From: Mantis religiosa
Lineage: Eukaryota > Arthropoda > Insecta > Mantodea > Mantidae
Assembly (NCBI GenBank): GCA_030765055.1
Contig: CM060952.1
Span: forward strand, 173,785,086 to 173,849,085
Direction: 5' to 3'
Length of the DNA stretch: 64,000 bases
A model generated the notes under the pieces. That model had not been told where the DNA came from. It searched no databases and saw only the letters and a list, made by a program, of their open reading frames with translations. A program made the position numbers and the translations under genes. This document shows, piece after piece, positions 32,509-44,625 of this stretch (within the stretch, counting starts at the first letter, position 1; every line of letters begins with the position of its first letter).

Positions 32509-33070
32509 TCACAATATTAGGACGAGTGTGATATCGATACAAGTACTCTGATAGTGAGGGAAGTGGCTAGAATTGCTTAAATTTGCGATGTAAGTTTTTT
32601 CTTTTAATGAAGGTTTTATACTTTAATTTTTGAACCAATATGTGATGATTAAAATTATGTTTACCTTTATGTAATATGTAAACAGAATATTTTTAAATTC
32701 ACGGTATGATGTTATAACTTGTTTTGGAAAACAGCGACGATAGACGATGTGTAGGTTCACTTTTTACGAAAACCACTCTAAAATCTTTGATACTCGTGAG
32801 TTTAGTTTTTCGTTTTCCTTTATGTAACATAACGCGGTTATAAAGATGTGTTTATGATTATTTTATTTGTAACTGAGTGCATTTTTGTAATGCTAAATAT
32901 CATTCGCGTTATTTCAGAAGAAATATGTTACATTTGACTTCAAATTGGACTAGCATCTGTACCACTCCCTGTTGTTATAATTATACATGCACTGGATGTA
33001 TATTTGCTATCTGTGATTCTGTTAGTTAATAGAGTATTCAACAGAAATTAGTTGGTAAAATTCACTTTAT
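32509..33070. other. unassigned spacer
   Basis: AT-rich DNA after the LTR-like block. Bases just after it (ATTAGGACGAG near 32517) faintly resemble a primer-binding region, but no retroviral-type coding sequence follows. Confidence 0.35.
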
Positions 33071-33434
33071 ATTTTAGTTAATTGGTGGAAACTAAACATT
33101 TCTTCATACTAACCGTATACAGGCTAAGCTTTTTGATAGATTCAGCATAAAAAATTCAATGCCATGGCCGGGATTTGAACCACGGATCTCCTGGTTTCCG
33201 TCCGATCACTCTAACCCATTGAGCTACCATGGCCAACGTGCCGTTCTGACATTAAATTCTCTATTTGACTCATATTTCCCCGGTAGGCCACTAGGGGCTC
33301 TCGCATTCAAGATACACCGATTGTGGCGACTTGCTATCTAAGCACTTGAGTCCCAGGCTTCATCATTTAACTCTTATTATTTTAGTTAATTGATTGAAAT
33401 TAATCATTTTCTCATACTAGCCATATATAGGTTA
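33071..33434 (-). repeat. tRNA-bearing repeat, family B, copy 2, with direct-repeat flanks
   Basis: Minus-strand tRNA-like core: GCCATGGTAGCTCAATGGG, anticodon region, then GTGGTTCAAATCCCGG. A segment beginning ATTTTAGTTAATTG and continuing to CATACTARCC-ATATAGG occurs on both sides, at 33071 and again at 33379. The spacing is 308 bp. This means either a partial head-to-tail dimer or an element with terminal direct repeats. The same feature with 319-bp spacing is seen at 63627. Confidence 0.8.
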
Positions 33435-33841
33435 GATTAGATTAGATTGATTTGCGTTCAGTAGGTTCACTTGTAGCCAGAAAAGGCTGTGAATAGTGAT
33501 CATGTCCAGAGGTATAAAGTTTAATAGCATATATATGTACAAAAGTTAATATAAGACACATGTTATAGTACACAGGCAATATGAACAACAATATGGAAAA
33601 CAAAGCAGGGATAATTATATATGATTCAAAGTGAAACACTTTTTATACCAGCTTTCACTTGGCTTATGCCAGTACGTCTCAAACGTTTTGCAATGGATAC
33701 CATTCTTGTTATTTATTAAATACATATACATTAAAAATAAACTTTCAACTTGCATCAAATATTTATTAGTAATGATTTGTCATTGGAATAGTTAGATACT
33801 ACTTATAGAGCTACAGAAACATTATCAGGATAATTTGTCAT

Positions 33842-34165
33842 TCAGATAATCTTGTACAGAATAAAGAGATTTTGAGCAAAGGTACCCTCTAACAGTATTT
33901 TAAAAGCAGCGAAATTATCAACTTTTTCTTTAAGAACATTAGGAAGTGCGCCAAATATTTTGATAGTTTCATAATGCACATCTTTCTGGAAGCAAGAAAG
34001 TTTAGCACTGGGATAATGGATATTATACTTTTGTCTAGTGTTTATTTTGTGAATTACATTATTTGTTGCAAATAAGGGACGATTGCATACAAAGAATTTT
34101 ACGATAGAGAATATAACATGCAAGGAAGCGTTAATATCTTTAATCTTGTCAAATGATCTTTACAG
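33842..34165 (-). pseudogene. LINE C-terminal fragment (CR1/L2-like)
   Basis: The minus-strand frame reads NTRQKYNIHYPSAKLSCFQK, then TIKIFGALPNVLKEKVDN and FKILLEGTF. It is preceded, across a frameshift, by RLKILTLPCMLYSL. This order (LTLPSLYI-like, NTR, L-P-x-L, YGIKIFN-LP, FK-L) is the very C-terminal end of a common non-LTR reverse transcriptase type. Only the tail is present. Downstream to about 33440 the AT-rich sequence may be its 3' untranslated region. Confidence 0.7.
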
Positions 34166-34183
34166 GAGCTAAGGTTTTTAATA

Positions 34184-34288
34184 GATAAGTCAACATGAAA
34201 ATTTCAAAGCCATGGCCGGGATTTGCACCACGGATCTCCTGGTGTCCGTCCAGTCGCTCTAACCCATTGAAATACCATGGCCAACTTC
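34184..34288 (-). repeat. tRNA-bearing repeat, family B, core only (copy 3)
   Basis: About 105 bp covering the tRNA-like core and the short flank TGAAAATTTCAAAGCC. The A-box side is mutated (TATTTCAATGGG in place of TAGCTCAATGGG). The remainder of the unit is missing. Confidence 0.75.
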
Positions 34289-34714
34289 ATATCTTTTTAT
34301 TTTTCCTTTAAAATTACATTTGGTTTTCTTTATTCTAAAAGCTAACATTACCATACGTTGCAGGCTGGAACTTTTTACCATTGCCGACATATTTGACGTT
34401 GACATCTGAACACCGAGCGGGCACCGTCGATCTAAACCATGTTGGTAGCAAGAAGATTACATCGAAGTTTTGCAAAATGAACAGAATGAGGGAAGCTACA
34501 TAGAGTGCGCCAGACGATGTAGGCAACTTCTTCATCACGCCTGTCTGCAAGTTGCATAGAACGCTGGTTGCATTGGCATTGGGTGGGTGTTAGTTGTCTT
34601 CTTTCTTAAATGCACTCTATAACTATATGTTTTCCTTCGGCTGATTTTTACCGTTTTGATTGTTTCCGTTTGTTTACTGCTTTCTATATTTTTACACATA
34701 CACACTTATGCACA

Positions 34715-34815
34715 TAAACACCCATCACCAAGTCGGGACTCGAACTCGCGATCCTCTACTTGGCGAACTCTAGAGATATACACAATAATGACCACGGCTA
34801 CGAGGACCGCCTAGT
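34715..34815 (-). mobile_element. tRNA-like SINE head, family G
   Basis: The minus strand reads CGGTCCTCGTAGCCGTGG for the A-box side and, after about 45 bases, GCGAGTTCGAGTCCCG for the B-box side, followed by ACTTGGTGATGGGTG. This has the spacing of a tRNA-derived head. No second copy or body could be defined, so it could be a tRNA pseudogene. Confidence 0.5.
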
Positions 34816-35544
34816 TCTTTTCGATTCTTTATTTCGTGGAGGCGTAATCGTTTGCCATAATGCTTGGTGTTAGTATCGCTTCATGCCATAGAAATGTAAA
34901 AAGGAAGGGATATGACAGGAGAGTGGAGGGGAGGCGGATAGTAGACTGGAACAGAGAAGAGAAGGGGCTATGTTTTCCTACCTGTTTTAGTTTTTATTTT
35001 ACTTCTGTTCTGTGTTACTGATGCGACAGAATAAATGTCGCTCACTTCAAGTAACATTGGCGTACGCATTTTTTCTAACTGTGAGTAAAATAATAATTTA
35101 TAAATTCACTGGATCGTATTCTGTCTGATCAGTGAACGTAATACATAAAAACACTGCTTGTTAATGTATTAATGTAGTTATAGGACATTAATTAAAGTTT
35201 ATAACGTTTAGGGGTAGTTAAAAAGTCGATAATAATTCCTGTGATAATGTAAACTCACAGCTTTTAGTATATATATGACATTTAATGCAAATACTTTTTC
35301 ACACCTCAAAGCCTTATCTGAATTCCGCTTACACCACATTTCTTTTGCATCAATGCGAAAGTTTTTGTAGAGATATATTAAATTTTATTTTTGGGCGCTT
35401 CCTAACTACCGTCTTTCTCAGAGTTCCAATATTAATCAGGTAAAATACCGCTTAATGTTGCTCTATCAGGCTTGAAGTTATTTTAATTACCGTATACCTT
35501 ACTTTTCACAGGAAAGTCATACTGAGGATTTTACATTCATAAAT

Positions 35545-35640
35545 ATAATCGCCTTCCACCGGGTTTGAACCAACTTCCTCGCAAACTAGTTCCCCGTAGA
35601 TGACGAAGGTCCACGAAGCTAGTAAAATTATGTTCTCTCT
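35545..35640 (-). repeat. weak tRNA-like segment
   Basis: The minus strand contains GGTTCAAACCC, an exact B-box-type sequence, at about 35560, with an A-box-like TAGCTTCGTGG about 55 bases upstream. The stems do not pair well. It may be the head of a degraded SINE. Confidence 0.3.
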
Positions 35641-36535
35641 GTAGCAACAGCTGATTTGCTTCTCGGTATCTTCCACTTTGTTTTGATGAACGCAGAATAT
35701 ACAAGATAGCGAAATCCAAGGTATGTTAAAGCATACCTATTTCTGGAACCATATTGGGATCATCAATTTTGGGGGACAAGATATAGGATTAATTAAAGGT
35801 GTTTTACAATAAAATGCCCCATTTTGATCCTATCAAAAAGAACTTTTCGTAACTATTCGAAACCTTTGAGATCAATAAATAACTATATAAACGAAGATAC
35901 ATAAAGGCATCTAGTATTCACAAATATAAGGTTTATCTCTCCACTGATTGAAGGGATAATAAGTGAAATATTTTCTTGAAAACCGGTTACTTTTAAGTTT
36001 TAATTAGAACATTGTTTCACAGTGGAATACTTTATCTTAAGAGAAAAGTTTCCAAGCAGTTTGGGTAATTAAAGAAGTTGTATGCTAAATTAATCTGACT
36101 TTATTTTCCACTCTGTTACCTTCATATACATTCCAAGCTCTATTATTATTAAAGGTATTTCCTATTATATAGTTATGTAACAAACAGGTATACATGCAGG
36201 AATAATTTCATGACAGGTTTTGTTAAATATGCATTGGAGATGCAGTAATACTAAGGGATATACGAAACGTGATACGAAAATTCCTTACCAATTCATGACC
36301 TCACAACAAAATATTGAACAGCTTACGACTCAAAGAGAGAGGGGGTGAATTAAAAACTTCAAGCAATAATGAACTTATTTCTCCTTAACAGTTGATGGCA
36401 CAAATTGTAATTCAAATCGTTTTTAAATAGATTTGCATTTCTGTATCATACATCTTTACTAGTTGTACAAAATTGTTTTCTCTATTTTCACAACAAAATA
36501 AAGAAAATGCGTTTGTCATAAACGCTTAATATGTT
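35641..36535. other. unassigned spacer
   Basis: AT-rich non-coding DNA. Nothing recognised. Confidence 0.4.
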
Positions 36536-36895
36536 TTGCCATGAGGTTGCAATATGGAGAAAAATGTTTTGGGAGGAAAAATGGGAGAAAGTATTGAAGA
36601 GGATAGTAGCTATAAACATGTTAACAGGAGGAAAAGAATGTAAGAGATATTGATGAATTATTATTGAAAGTAAATGAAAGCTGGGAAAGAAATGTAAAGA
36701 ATATAAGAAAGGAAGATGGGGGAGGAAAGGGGTTAAGAAAGTAACAAGAAGGCATTGAGGTTAAGAGCTACCTGGCAGAGCACAGGACCAGGGTGTCATG
36801 TAAGCCAAGTTAGCAACAAGGTAAAGACAAATAAATGTAGCCTAAGTTGTAAATCGTAAAATTTTGGAATATACACAAGAAGTAATTCATTCAAT
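36536..36895 (+). mobile_element. LINE 3' end fragment, same family as 51261-52250
   Basis: From GGTTGCAATATGGAGAAA through GTTTTGGGAGGAAAAATGGG to GGGTGTCATGTAAGCC and TTGTAAAATTTTGGAATAT the sequence is a close match to the reverse complement of 51561-51261. It is the last coding part and 3' untranslated end of a non-LTR element, in plus orientation. Its stops and indels show it is dead. Confidence 0.85.
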
Positions 36896-38322
36896 CAATT
36901 AAACGTGTTATAGTCGTTTTGAGAAAGTAGAAAACCACAAAATTATAAGTATTGAAATAATGGAGAGTTATTTATTTTAAATTAAAATATTACATGTGAC
37001 ATTTTGGGTTTGGCTTTGTTTACAGAGATGTATCTATGGACTTTTTCTTATAGCAATGGCATTTTTGATTCATGGAGTTTGCATTTAAGGTTTAGATACT
37101 ATTTGCCAAATTGTAGAGTAAGTATTGGGTTTACGTGACAAAGAATACAACTTTATCAGCTTTCCGGACCCCTAGGAGCTTCCAGGAACTTCGGAGAACT
37201 TACTGCACCAGACTACTGTTTTGTTTAAAGTTATGGTAGCACATTACTAAACAAGCCTTTTTGTATGCAGCCTTTTATTTTGCGAAGAGAGGAAGAATTT
37301 GCATTCCAGCATTAGGCAGTACTACGAGAGAGGCATCCCCGTTGCCGATCGGGCCACGTATAATTATCTCCGTTGTTATCATCGGGGGATGTACTCAGGT
37401 GGCAATTCGTGACAAGGAGAAACTCAATTTCACGCTGTTCGCCTGCAACAACTCTCTCGGGAATTGACAATATGTACAAAGGGGAAGTCGAAAAAAAAAA
37501 ACAAGAATTAAGCATGGGCCTCAGGGATGGGAATGGAAATTTGAGATGGCTGTGGCCTTCTCGGTATGTACATCAGCGTGCTTTTAATATCCATTTCTAA
37601 ATAATACCGTATATGTAACATATATCACGCTGGATGAACTTTTAACTCTGAGGTCTTCTCGAAAATCAACTAACTTGTTATTCAGGAGCCTCGGATTTGG
37701 GAAAAAAAAGAACAAATATAGTTTCATTTTCCCTCAATTTTGGATCTTTTGGTTCACAAAAGTGTATAACTATATTTTCTGAAGTTATAAATTTAAAATA
37801 TATACTGTTGAAAAGCATATTCGTGGTGTTCAGGAAATTTGCTATTCTGTTCTTCTTTTCTGCTCTATTAATTCTTACTATTGATGTATATATAATTTTA
37901 TTAGTTCACTATCAAAATTGTATTAGTGCAGTAACACATTTGTATTTGCTCAGAGGAGGGGCACTCTCCTACCTCTACAAGGTTATTACTCTAGGATTAT
38001 TTTGTATATGTTCTCCCAGATCCCCACAGCACGTATTTTTGCTGACCGATCTGATAAATATTAAAAAAAGAACCAGGTACAGAAAATGAATTTTAAAAAA
38101 CAATGATTACCGTAATTTCTAAGTCTCGCTCAGCCAATATACACAACAAAATTAAAAATTATTATTAAGTGGTCTTATTAGGTTGATTTTTTTAATTTGG
38201 TGTTCTGGAAAATTTATTGGGTTTCTTTGGTTTGGCAATGTTATTTACAAGATACCATGTCTAGTGTTGCGTAAATTGCGAGCATGTATCAGTCTTCAGT
38301 TGTCAATAAACAATCACAAAAT
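36896..38322. other. unassigned region
   Basis: Mostly AT-rich. A GC-richer, CpG-containing patch at about 37290-37470 is open on both strands without a recognisable product. A 130-codon plus-strand frame (37697-38089) is Leu/Ile/Phe-rich, starts only from TTG, and matches nothing known to me. Confidence 0.35.
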
Positions 38323-38716
38323 GGAGATAATAAAGTTTGAAGTTAAGATTCTTTCTGAAACACTACGTGAAACCAGATTATAGAGACGCTGTCGCAGCTC
38401 GAAAAATATGTGAAGTAGAAGGAGAAGGTATCGTTAGTGAACGTGTGGGCACAACGATGGTTCCAAAATTTCAACAATGGAGATGTAAACACTACCTCGT
38501 CCTGGAAGACAAAAGTGTGAAATATTGAGATACACGCCAAGTCTTTGATAAAATATGCATAAGTAGCCGTAGGCTTCCAGAAGAACTTGGTACATCAAAA
38601 GATATCATATATCGCCACATCAAGACACCTGGAAAATCATACAGAAGCTGTAGAACTGTACTACATGAATTGCCACCTCAACAGATTGAACGTACAGTGG
38701 CCGTCGTCAGCTTATA

Positions 38717-39617
38717 CGAGGGCTGTTCAATAAAGAATGATCACATTTTTGTTTCTACTCGTCCTCAAAATTTTGATGGTCCCTCTCAAAGTAGTCTCCC
38801 CTGAATGCGATGCACTTTTCCCAGAGTTTCTACCGGTCTTCAAAGACATGCTGGAAACCATTTTTGAGAGATCCTTCAAAATCACCGCCGCAGCCTTCAC
38901 CACTGCTTCTGATGATGGATAATGCCTCCCACAAAGGCGTTTCTTCAAGTTAGGGAATAGAAAAAAGTCACATGGGGCTGAATCCGGACTATAGAGAAGG
39001 TGAGAAATGCACTTCACGTTGATTTTTGCAAGATATTAGCAACAACATTGGCAATATGCGGCCGCGCATTATCGTGGTGCAGTATCCAGTCTGCTTCGCG
39101 GAAATGTAGTCTTTTGCGCCTGATATGGACCTGCAATGTTTTCAGGACATCCCTGTAGTATTGTTTAGTTACTGATGTGTGTATATGTACAAAAAACTGA
39201 TAAACCATTCCATGAATATGGAAGAATGAGATGATCGTAACTTTCAGCAGAAGCAACAACTTTTGCTATTTTGTGGGTTTGCGATGAAGGATATTTCCAC
39301 ACTGAGCTTTGCTGTTTGCTCTCAGGATCAAAATGATGTAGCCAAGTTTCATCACCAGTGATTGCGCTTAAAAGAAACTCCGGATCTTGCTCTAACATCA
39401 ACTTTAACTGCATGTTACCTCCATTACAGCGGTAGACGATACTGAACATGTCTGAACTTGCCTGGTTCTCACAGGCGGGAACCAGGAGTACCAACAATGA
39501 AACTACTATGGCGTGTTTTATTTCACATTAAACTAACAGAATATAATAAGATTGAATTTTAGTGCGAAAAATTATGAACGTAAAAAATTATTATTATTCT
39601 TTATTAAACAGTCCTCG
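38717..39617 (-). mobile_element. M2 mariner, internally deleted copy
   Basis: The ends read CGAGGGCTGTTCAATAAAGA at 38717 and, on the minus strand from 39617, CGAGGACTGTTTAATAAAGA, each flanked by TA (38715-38716, 39618-39619). Length is 901 bp against 1317 bp for the copy at 44626. The missing part is the N-terminal coding region. The junction lies near 39410-39425, where the leader joins the mid-transposase. The same junction occurs at about 12580-12600 and 61630-61640. Confidence 0.93.
38727..39497 (-). pseudogene. M2 transposase relic in the deleted copy
   Basis: The minus-strand segment 39497-39165 reads MQLKLMLEQDPEFLLSAITG and DETWLHHFDPESKQQ, with the first catalytic aspartate. 39259-39014 reads HHDNARPHIANVVA, the second. 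39017-38727 reads SPDSAPCDFFLFPNLKKRL, the third. The leader is fused in frame to the middle of the protein, so the DNA-binding domain is absent. Several frameshifts separate the blocks. Confidence 0.88.
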
Positions 39618-40200
39618 TACATAATCCCATGGATGATATATTTGTCAGGAAATTTGTCACTTGTGATGAAAAATGGGAGTTTTTCCAAAACCCTGATGCT
39701 TCATAACAGTGGCTTGATCCCCGCTAACCTGCAAAAGTCATGGTTACGAATCAAATCAATTCGGTCCCAAAGTAACGTGGTGTGTCTGGTAAAATTTTGA
39801 AGGTGTGATTCGCTGGAAGTGTGTTCCAAATGGGCGAGCGATTGATATGGATCGTTATTCTGAACAACTGCAAGGAGCTAATGAAATTTTGAGATGCAGA
39901 TACCCAGCATTAGTTAACGGAAATAAAATTCTATTATGGCAGGTCAATGCAACATCCCTTACCACACGAACAACCTTGAGAATAATTCAGGAATTGGGAG
40001 GAATTGAACTGCTACCACACCCTGCATACAGCCCTGATCTCGTACAATCAGATTATTATCTTGCTCGATCCATGGCCCGTTTTCTACGAGGAAGAAATTT
40101 TGATAACTTTGAAGAAGTGCAAGTGGGTGCCACCTAATTCTTCGCATCAAGTACCAGAGACTGGCACCATCGTAGGATAATAAGCCTTGCTGAATGTTGA

Positions 40201-42315
40201 CGCAAGACCAGGGCCGTAGTGGAAAAGGAACGCGGATGTACGCCATCCCCCACTATTTTTCGGAGGGGGACGCAGTCCCCTTACTAATATAATTTATACT
40301 TTTTTAATTCATTACCTTTCTTAAGTAAAACATTCAAAATGCTGCGTTATTTTCAGTAACAAATTACATTAGCACTAAGTCGAAATTAATTTTAATACAT
40401 TTTCTAACATACATCGTAATTTCATGATGCGGCATTCAACTTAGAGCCACATACTATTTGCAGGAGGGTTGTGTTGAGTGACCAGTTCAGCGAAAGTTTT
40501 CTTCATTCATGCTTGGGGTTAGGACTTGAAAACCGTGGCAATAAAAGAGAACAATATACACGAGGCTGGTAAAGCGTGCTACGTGTCGAAGTTACTGTTA
40601 TTTGAGCCTATTACTCTTGCATCATGTAAAAGTTTCTACAACCAATATTTGAGACTTTACAGAACCTTGAATTCACTTGTCAGTCTAATGTTAGATCCGG
40701 AGAGTCGTTCTTTGTTGGTTTAATCTGGAATATGACTAGTTTTTCTATAAAGCTGTAAACTATTGTTTAAATATAGAACGTTGCTGGTGCTTAAGCTCTT
40801 TTTTAAATTATGTAGCGGACTGTATTCGATTTTTTTAAGGTACTAAACCCAAAATCGCGGTTTATTCTCTCTCTGAATGTACTCCGCATGCTTCTAAAAT
40901 CAAAACTGACAATAAAATTCAAACCAGTGAGATAATTTCTAGTCATTTGGAGTCTGGAAACTCGCCCGAATATCCCGTATGTTGGAGTGACAGTACGTGG
41001 AGTAAACTCAGACAAAGCTTGAGTGGTTAGTGTTCAAGGCAGGTAAACTGGAGTGCTCAATTTGTAAAAACGTGCAAGATATAAAAGTAAACAAATATCA
41101 GGGAGAGTATATTTCTAAGGAATGGAGCAGAGTTCTTGTGGGTCCAAGTGAAGGAACTACAGGTGCCTAACTAACATCTGTAAGTAAAAATATCCACAAA
41201 TATAAGAATTCTGAAGTTCATGAAGCAGCATGCATACAAGAGAAAGAACGGCAAGCAAATGTTCTACAAAACCTTGTGGTTGAACAGTAAAAGGATATTT
41301 TCGACAGTACGAGGAAAGTGTTTCGCACTGCATGTTTTGTAGCGAAATATAACATAACGTATTCAGATTTTTCTAAGCTTCTGAGTTTGCAAATTTAAAA
41401 TGGATAAGACATGGGCAAAGCACTACATAGCAGACTCAGTTGTGTCGACTCTTTTTGTATGTCTGATGTGTTAATATTAACGAACCTGCAGTGTATGTGT
41501 GGAACCCAGAGAATTACATAAAAGAATAGATAAAATGTCATAGGCATGCTGAGGACAACCAAATCAGGAAGGGGAGTCTACAAGCGCTGCATCTCTGATC
41601 GATTCTCCAGCACCTGGAAAAACTTTTAGGTAAGTCCCCCCAATTTTTTAGTTAGGAATACGGCTCTGCTCAAAAATTTGTTAATTGCTAACAAAATTTC
41701 TAACAATACGACATTATTTATAAGACATATAGATACATAAGTATCTATATTTCTACTGTATTTCTCCTTTCTTAATTTTTGTACAGAGAAACTTATATTT
41801 TCCTCATCTTTTTCTTATCACCCTCCTCACATGAAGGACTTACAACCCTGGATTTGTATGTCAGTGCTGGGCTCTAATGTGTGTCGAAGAACAAACAATT
41901 TGTAAATTAGAGAACTTATCCAGGGTGGGTGATCGGCCAAAAGACTGGTATGACAATGAAGAAGGAAGTAATATGGATTTGTGTAGAATTGCGTGAATGG
42001 AAAGCCTCTTATGGAGCAGTATGTAGAATGAATGGCGGGAGAGCTCCGAGAAAAGCCAGCCAAACGCCTCTTTGTCAGTCACAAATCTACATACAGCCCC
42101 CTTGGACTGGTGAGAGGCGAACGGAGATTCATTTCAAGTTAGTTGTGGAAACATATTCATATATTTATACGAATTAAACAAGCTCTTGCGAAGAAAAGAA
42201 AAGGAGGAGGATGAAGCAGTTATAAAAACGTATGACGCTCAACATGCAATACATACAAAATGACCACACTACGAAAACGTTTTATTCTGTATGCGGATTT
42301 TTAACAATATATATA
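40201..42315. other. unassigned region
   Basis: About 2.1 kb without recognisable features. A short hairpin-forming GGGGACGCAGTCCCC occurs near 40266-40280. Open frames near 41827-42177 overlap on both strands and match nothing known. Confidence 0.4.
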
Positions 42316-42324
42316 TTTCCTGTG

Positions 42325-42678
42325 TCCTGCGCCGTGGCGTAGTGGGATAAGAAAGCATGCTTTGCTCCCTGGCCACGGAAAGCGACCCGGGTTTGATCCC
42401 ACCCATGTGGTGGGGATTTTAGGTACCGGGTATAGGACCGGTGCCCACTCAGCATCGTGAGGAAAGTGAGAAGCTTACGATAGGTAAGCGGCCCTGGTCA
42501 CAGAAACCAACGTTCCGGCTGGGAGATGCCGAGATGCTGACCACATGTCCTCCCTGTATCGGTTGGATGATCACCCACCTCTGCCTTGCGTAAGTGGGCG
42601 TGAGGCCGACAGTCGGGTTGATAGGCTCAGGCCCACTTGCGGCTGTTACGCCATGGGATACTTTACTTTTGTATATTT
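42325..42678 (+). mobile_element. tRNA-derived SINE, family C
   Basis: The tRNA-like head reads GCGCCGTGGCGTAGTGGG, then B box GGGTTTGATCCCACC. A body of about 250 bp follows, including GGATTTTAGGTACCGGG, GACCGGTGCCCACTC, GGCTGGGAGATGCCGAG and a closing block with GGGCGTGAGGCCGACAG and GGCTGTTACGCC. TTTCCTGTG at 42316-42324 and 42679-42687 is a plausible 9-bp target duplication. A fragment of the same family is at 31288-31350. Confidence 0.8.
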
Positions 42679-42687
42679 TTTCCTGTG

Positions 42688-44625
42688 GTAAAGCTTTTGT
42701 CTATACTTCCAAAGTTTTTCATATAATACAATATCATGAACATTTCAATAAATGCTACATCATAAAATTGAAGTTATACTTATAATTTTTGATTTAAAGA
42801 GCTACGGTTGCATTTCAATGTGATGAGAGCCAGTGAACAAGTTTTCTATATTTTCTTTTCTTCTCCAGGATCATGTCAATGAGGCCAGTATTAGAATAAA
42901 ACTGTATAATGTTACTAATTGTCTAATCTTTCGTTTGCTGTTATTTCATTTCCTTATGTTTCAGGGGAAGTATCAGGTGAGCGGAATGAGACAAAGCGTA
43001 TGACGGTTTAGTTTGTATTGATAAAATATCCGCTCTGGGGCTTGGTGCGAGAAAGACCTCCAGGGAATGGGACCTCCACTGACAAGAGGAAGTAATATCT
43101 GAAGTCGTTCGAGCCCTGTCTGTATTTGAGCCTCTCGTCTCCGGTATGATCACCTTCTGTGTCCTAAAGGATTTTTATTGAAAACACGAGCTTCTTTTAT
43201 AACTTAGAAAATAGAGTAATGCGTATGTTGTTCAAGTTATACTATTGGATTCATCGTTCGGCCGTTTTTTAAAAGTATGTGCGGCACATAACTTTTAAGA
43301 TCATAATCCCAGTTTTTTAAATTACTGTATTTTAAGAGAGTGGCCTATCGTTATATAATCTTAATTGTATGTGTTTCAAGCTAAAAATACAGTATCGTGC
43401 AATAATTATTAAAAAAAATCGAGTATAATACTGCAATTTAAAATTTTATAAAATGGGTTTCACACAGGGTACATTACAGAACCCTTCAACATCCATACTT
43501 TCCATATCACCGTTTATTTTACCTGGACTCTCCCCATCTTAATCCACAGGTGAGATAGAAGTATCCGGTGGTTATTTCCGGCCAAGGGCTGTCAACTCAG
43601 GGTAAAATTTCACTCGAAACAGTCCGTCTAGCACATTGTAGAAAACTGTCCGTGAAAGAGTTGTTTTAATTCATGAAATTAAAATTTATATTGGGGGGAT
43701 TATTGCAAAACTTCTGTCTTTGTAATATACTGTGCTTTTATTTTTCAGCAGTTTTAACGATTCCAATTGCTCCACAAGATGCAGTTTACGATATACAAGC
43801 CAGAAACCTTCTGTGCTTAGAGAAAAAGGGGTAACTAAAATTGATGATGAAATTTTATAACCTCAATACTGATTATATAATTAAATAATAAACTTCATGT
43901 TTCACAATTAAAAATTAAAATTTATTAACATGAAAATGTAATACCTTTTTTCTCCTAATAGGAATATTAAGATGTTATCTTACCAAGTTGATAATAATGT
44001 ACTGAAGAGAGAAATTATCAGTTTTTTCAATTTTAAACGGCGTCGTGTGGATTAGTTTAATAATTCAATAAAAATACAACGAAATAAATATTAATATCGC
44101 AAGAACTATTCTGGCTAGCTGTTTTAGCTAACTGCTAAAAATTGGAGAGAGTTTCGAATTAATCCAACCAGAAATGTGGATTTTAGATTCTTTACCGGTG
44201 GATATTCTTAAGTGCTATAGTAGTAAACAAAACGTGGAAAACTTAATTTTTCATCAACCCTATAAAGATATACAATAGAAACAACGTCATTTAATTAATT
44301 TTAGGACAACGCGTCTGCTTCCTGTTTCGGATGGTTCGATTTCGAAACTTGATTGGAGCTGCTTCTTTCCATAAAAAATTTATTGGAATATTTCTATACT
44401 CTCATAAAGGTATGCGATGTAAAACTCAGCTCCATTGAAGCCGGTTAATTTAACATACTGTTCCACCTACCAATTCCAACCCTTATGTATATTTGAGTTT
44501 GCTTAAATTGTTTATTTCAAGTCTTTAAGCATGAAAAGGAGTATAAAACCTGTAATGTACCTACTTGTTCTCGCTGGGAAAATATAATGTTATTAAAGTA
44601 GTGTATTACATGATATCTGTATATA
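42688..44625. other. unassigned region
   Basis: About 1.9 kb of AT-rich DNA. Nothing recognised on either strand. Confidence 0.45.

Larger units (their letters stand above)
38323..40196 (+). pseudogene. M3 mariner transposase, interrupted and decayed
   Basis: The 5' half reads DAVAARKICEVEGEGIVSER (helix-turn-helix) and then, in shifted frames, RRLPEELGTSKDIIYRHIKT and GKSYRSCRTVLHELPPQQIE. After the inserted element the 3' half gives FVTCDEKWEFF, the first catalytic aspartate, then WLDPRQPAKVM. From 39805 the frame reads VPNGRAIDMDRYSEQLQGA and LPHPAYSPDLVQSDYY with the third aspartate. The second aspartate block reads WQVNATSLTTRTT, where the expected D of QDNARPH is V, so catalysis would be lost even without the stops. 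Confidence 0.85.
38323..40200 (+). mobile_element. mariner element (M3) split by another mariner
   Basis: A plus-strand mariner whose two halves, about 38323-38714 and 39620-40200, flank a 901-bp M2 insertion. The split is inside the transposase coding region. Outer terminal repeats are not clear by eye, so the limits are approximate. The insertion duplicated the TA at 38715-38716 and 39618-39619. M3 is therefore older than that M2 copy. Confidence 0.85.

Noticed and set aside
37697..38089. 130-codon plus-strand frame
   Set aside because: It begins only from TTG in a run of A, is compositionally biased to Leu/Ile/Phe and has no recognisable motif.
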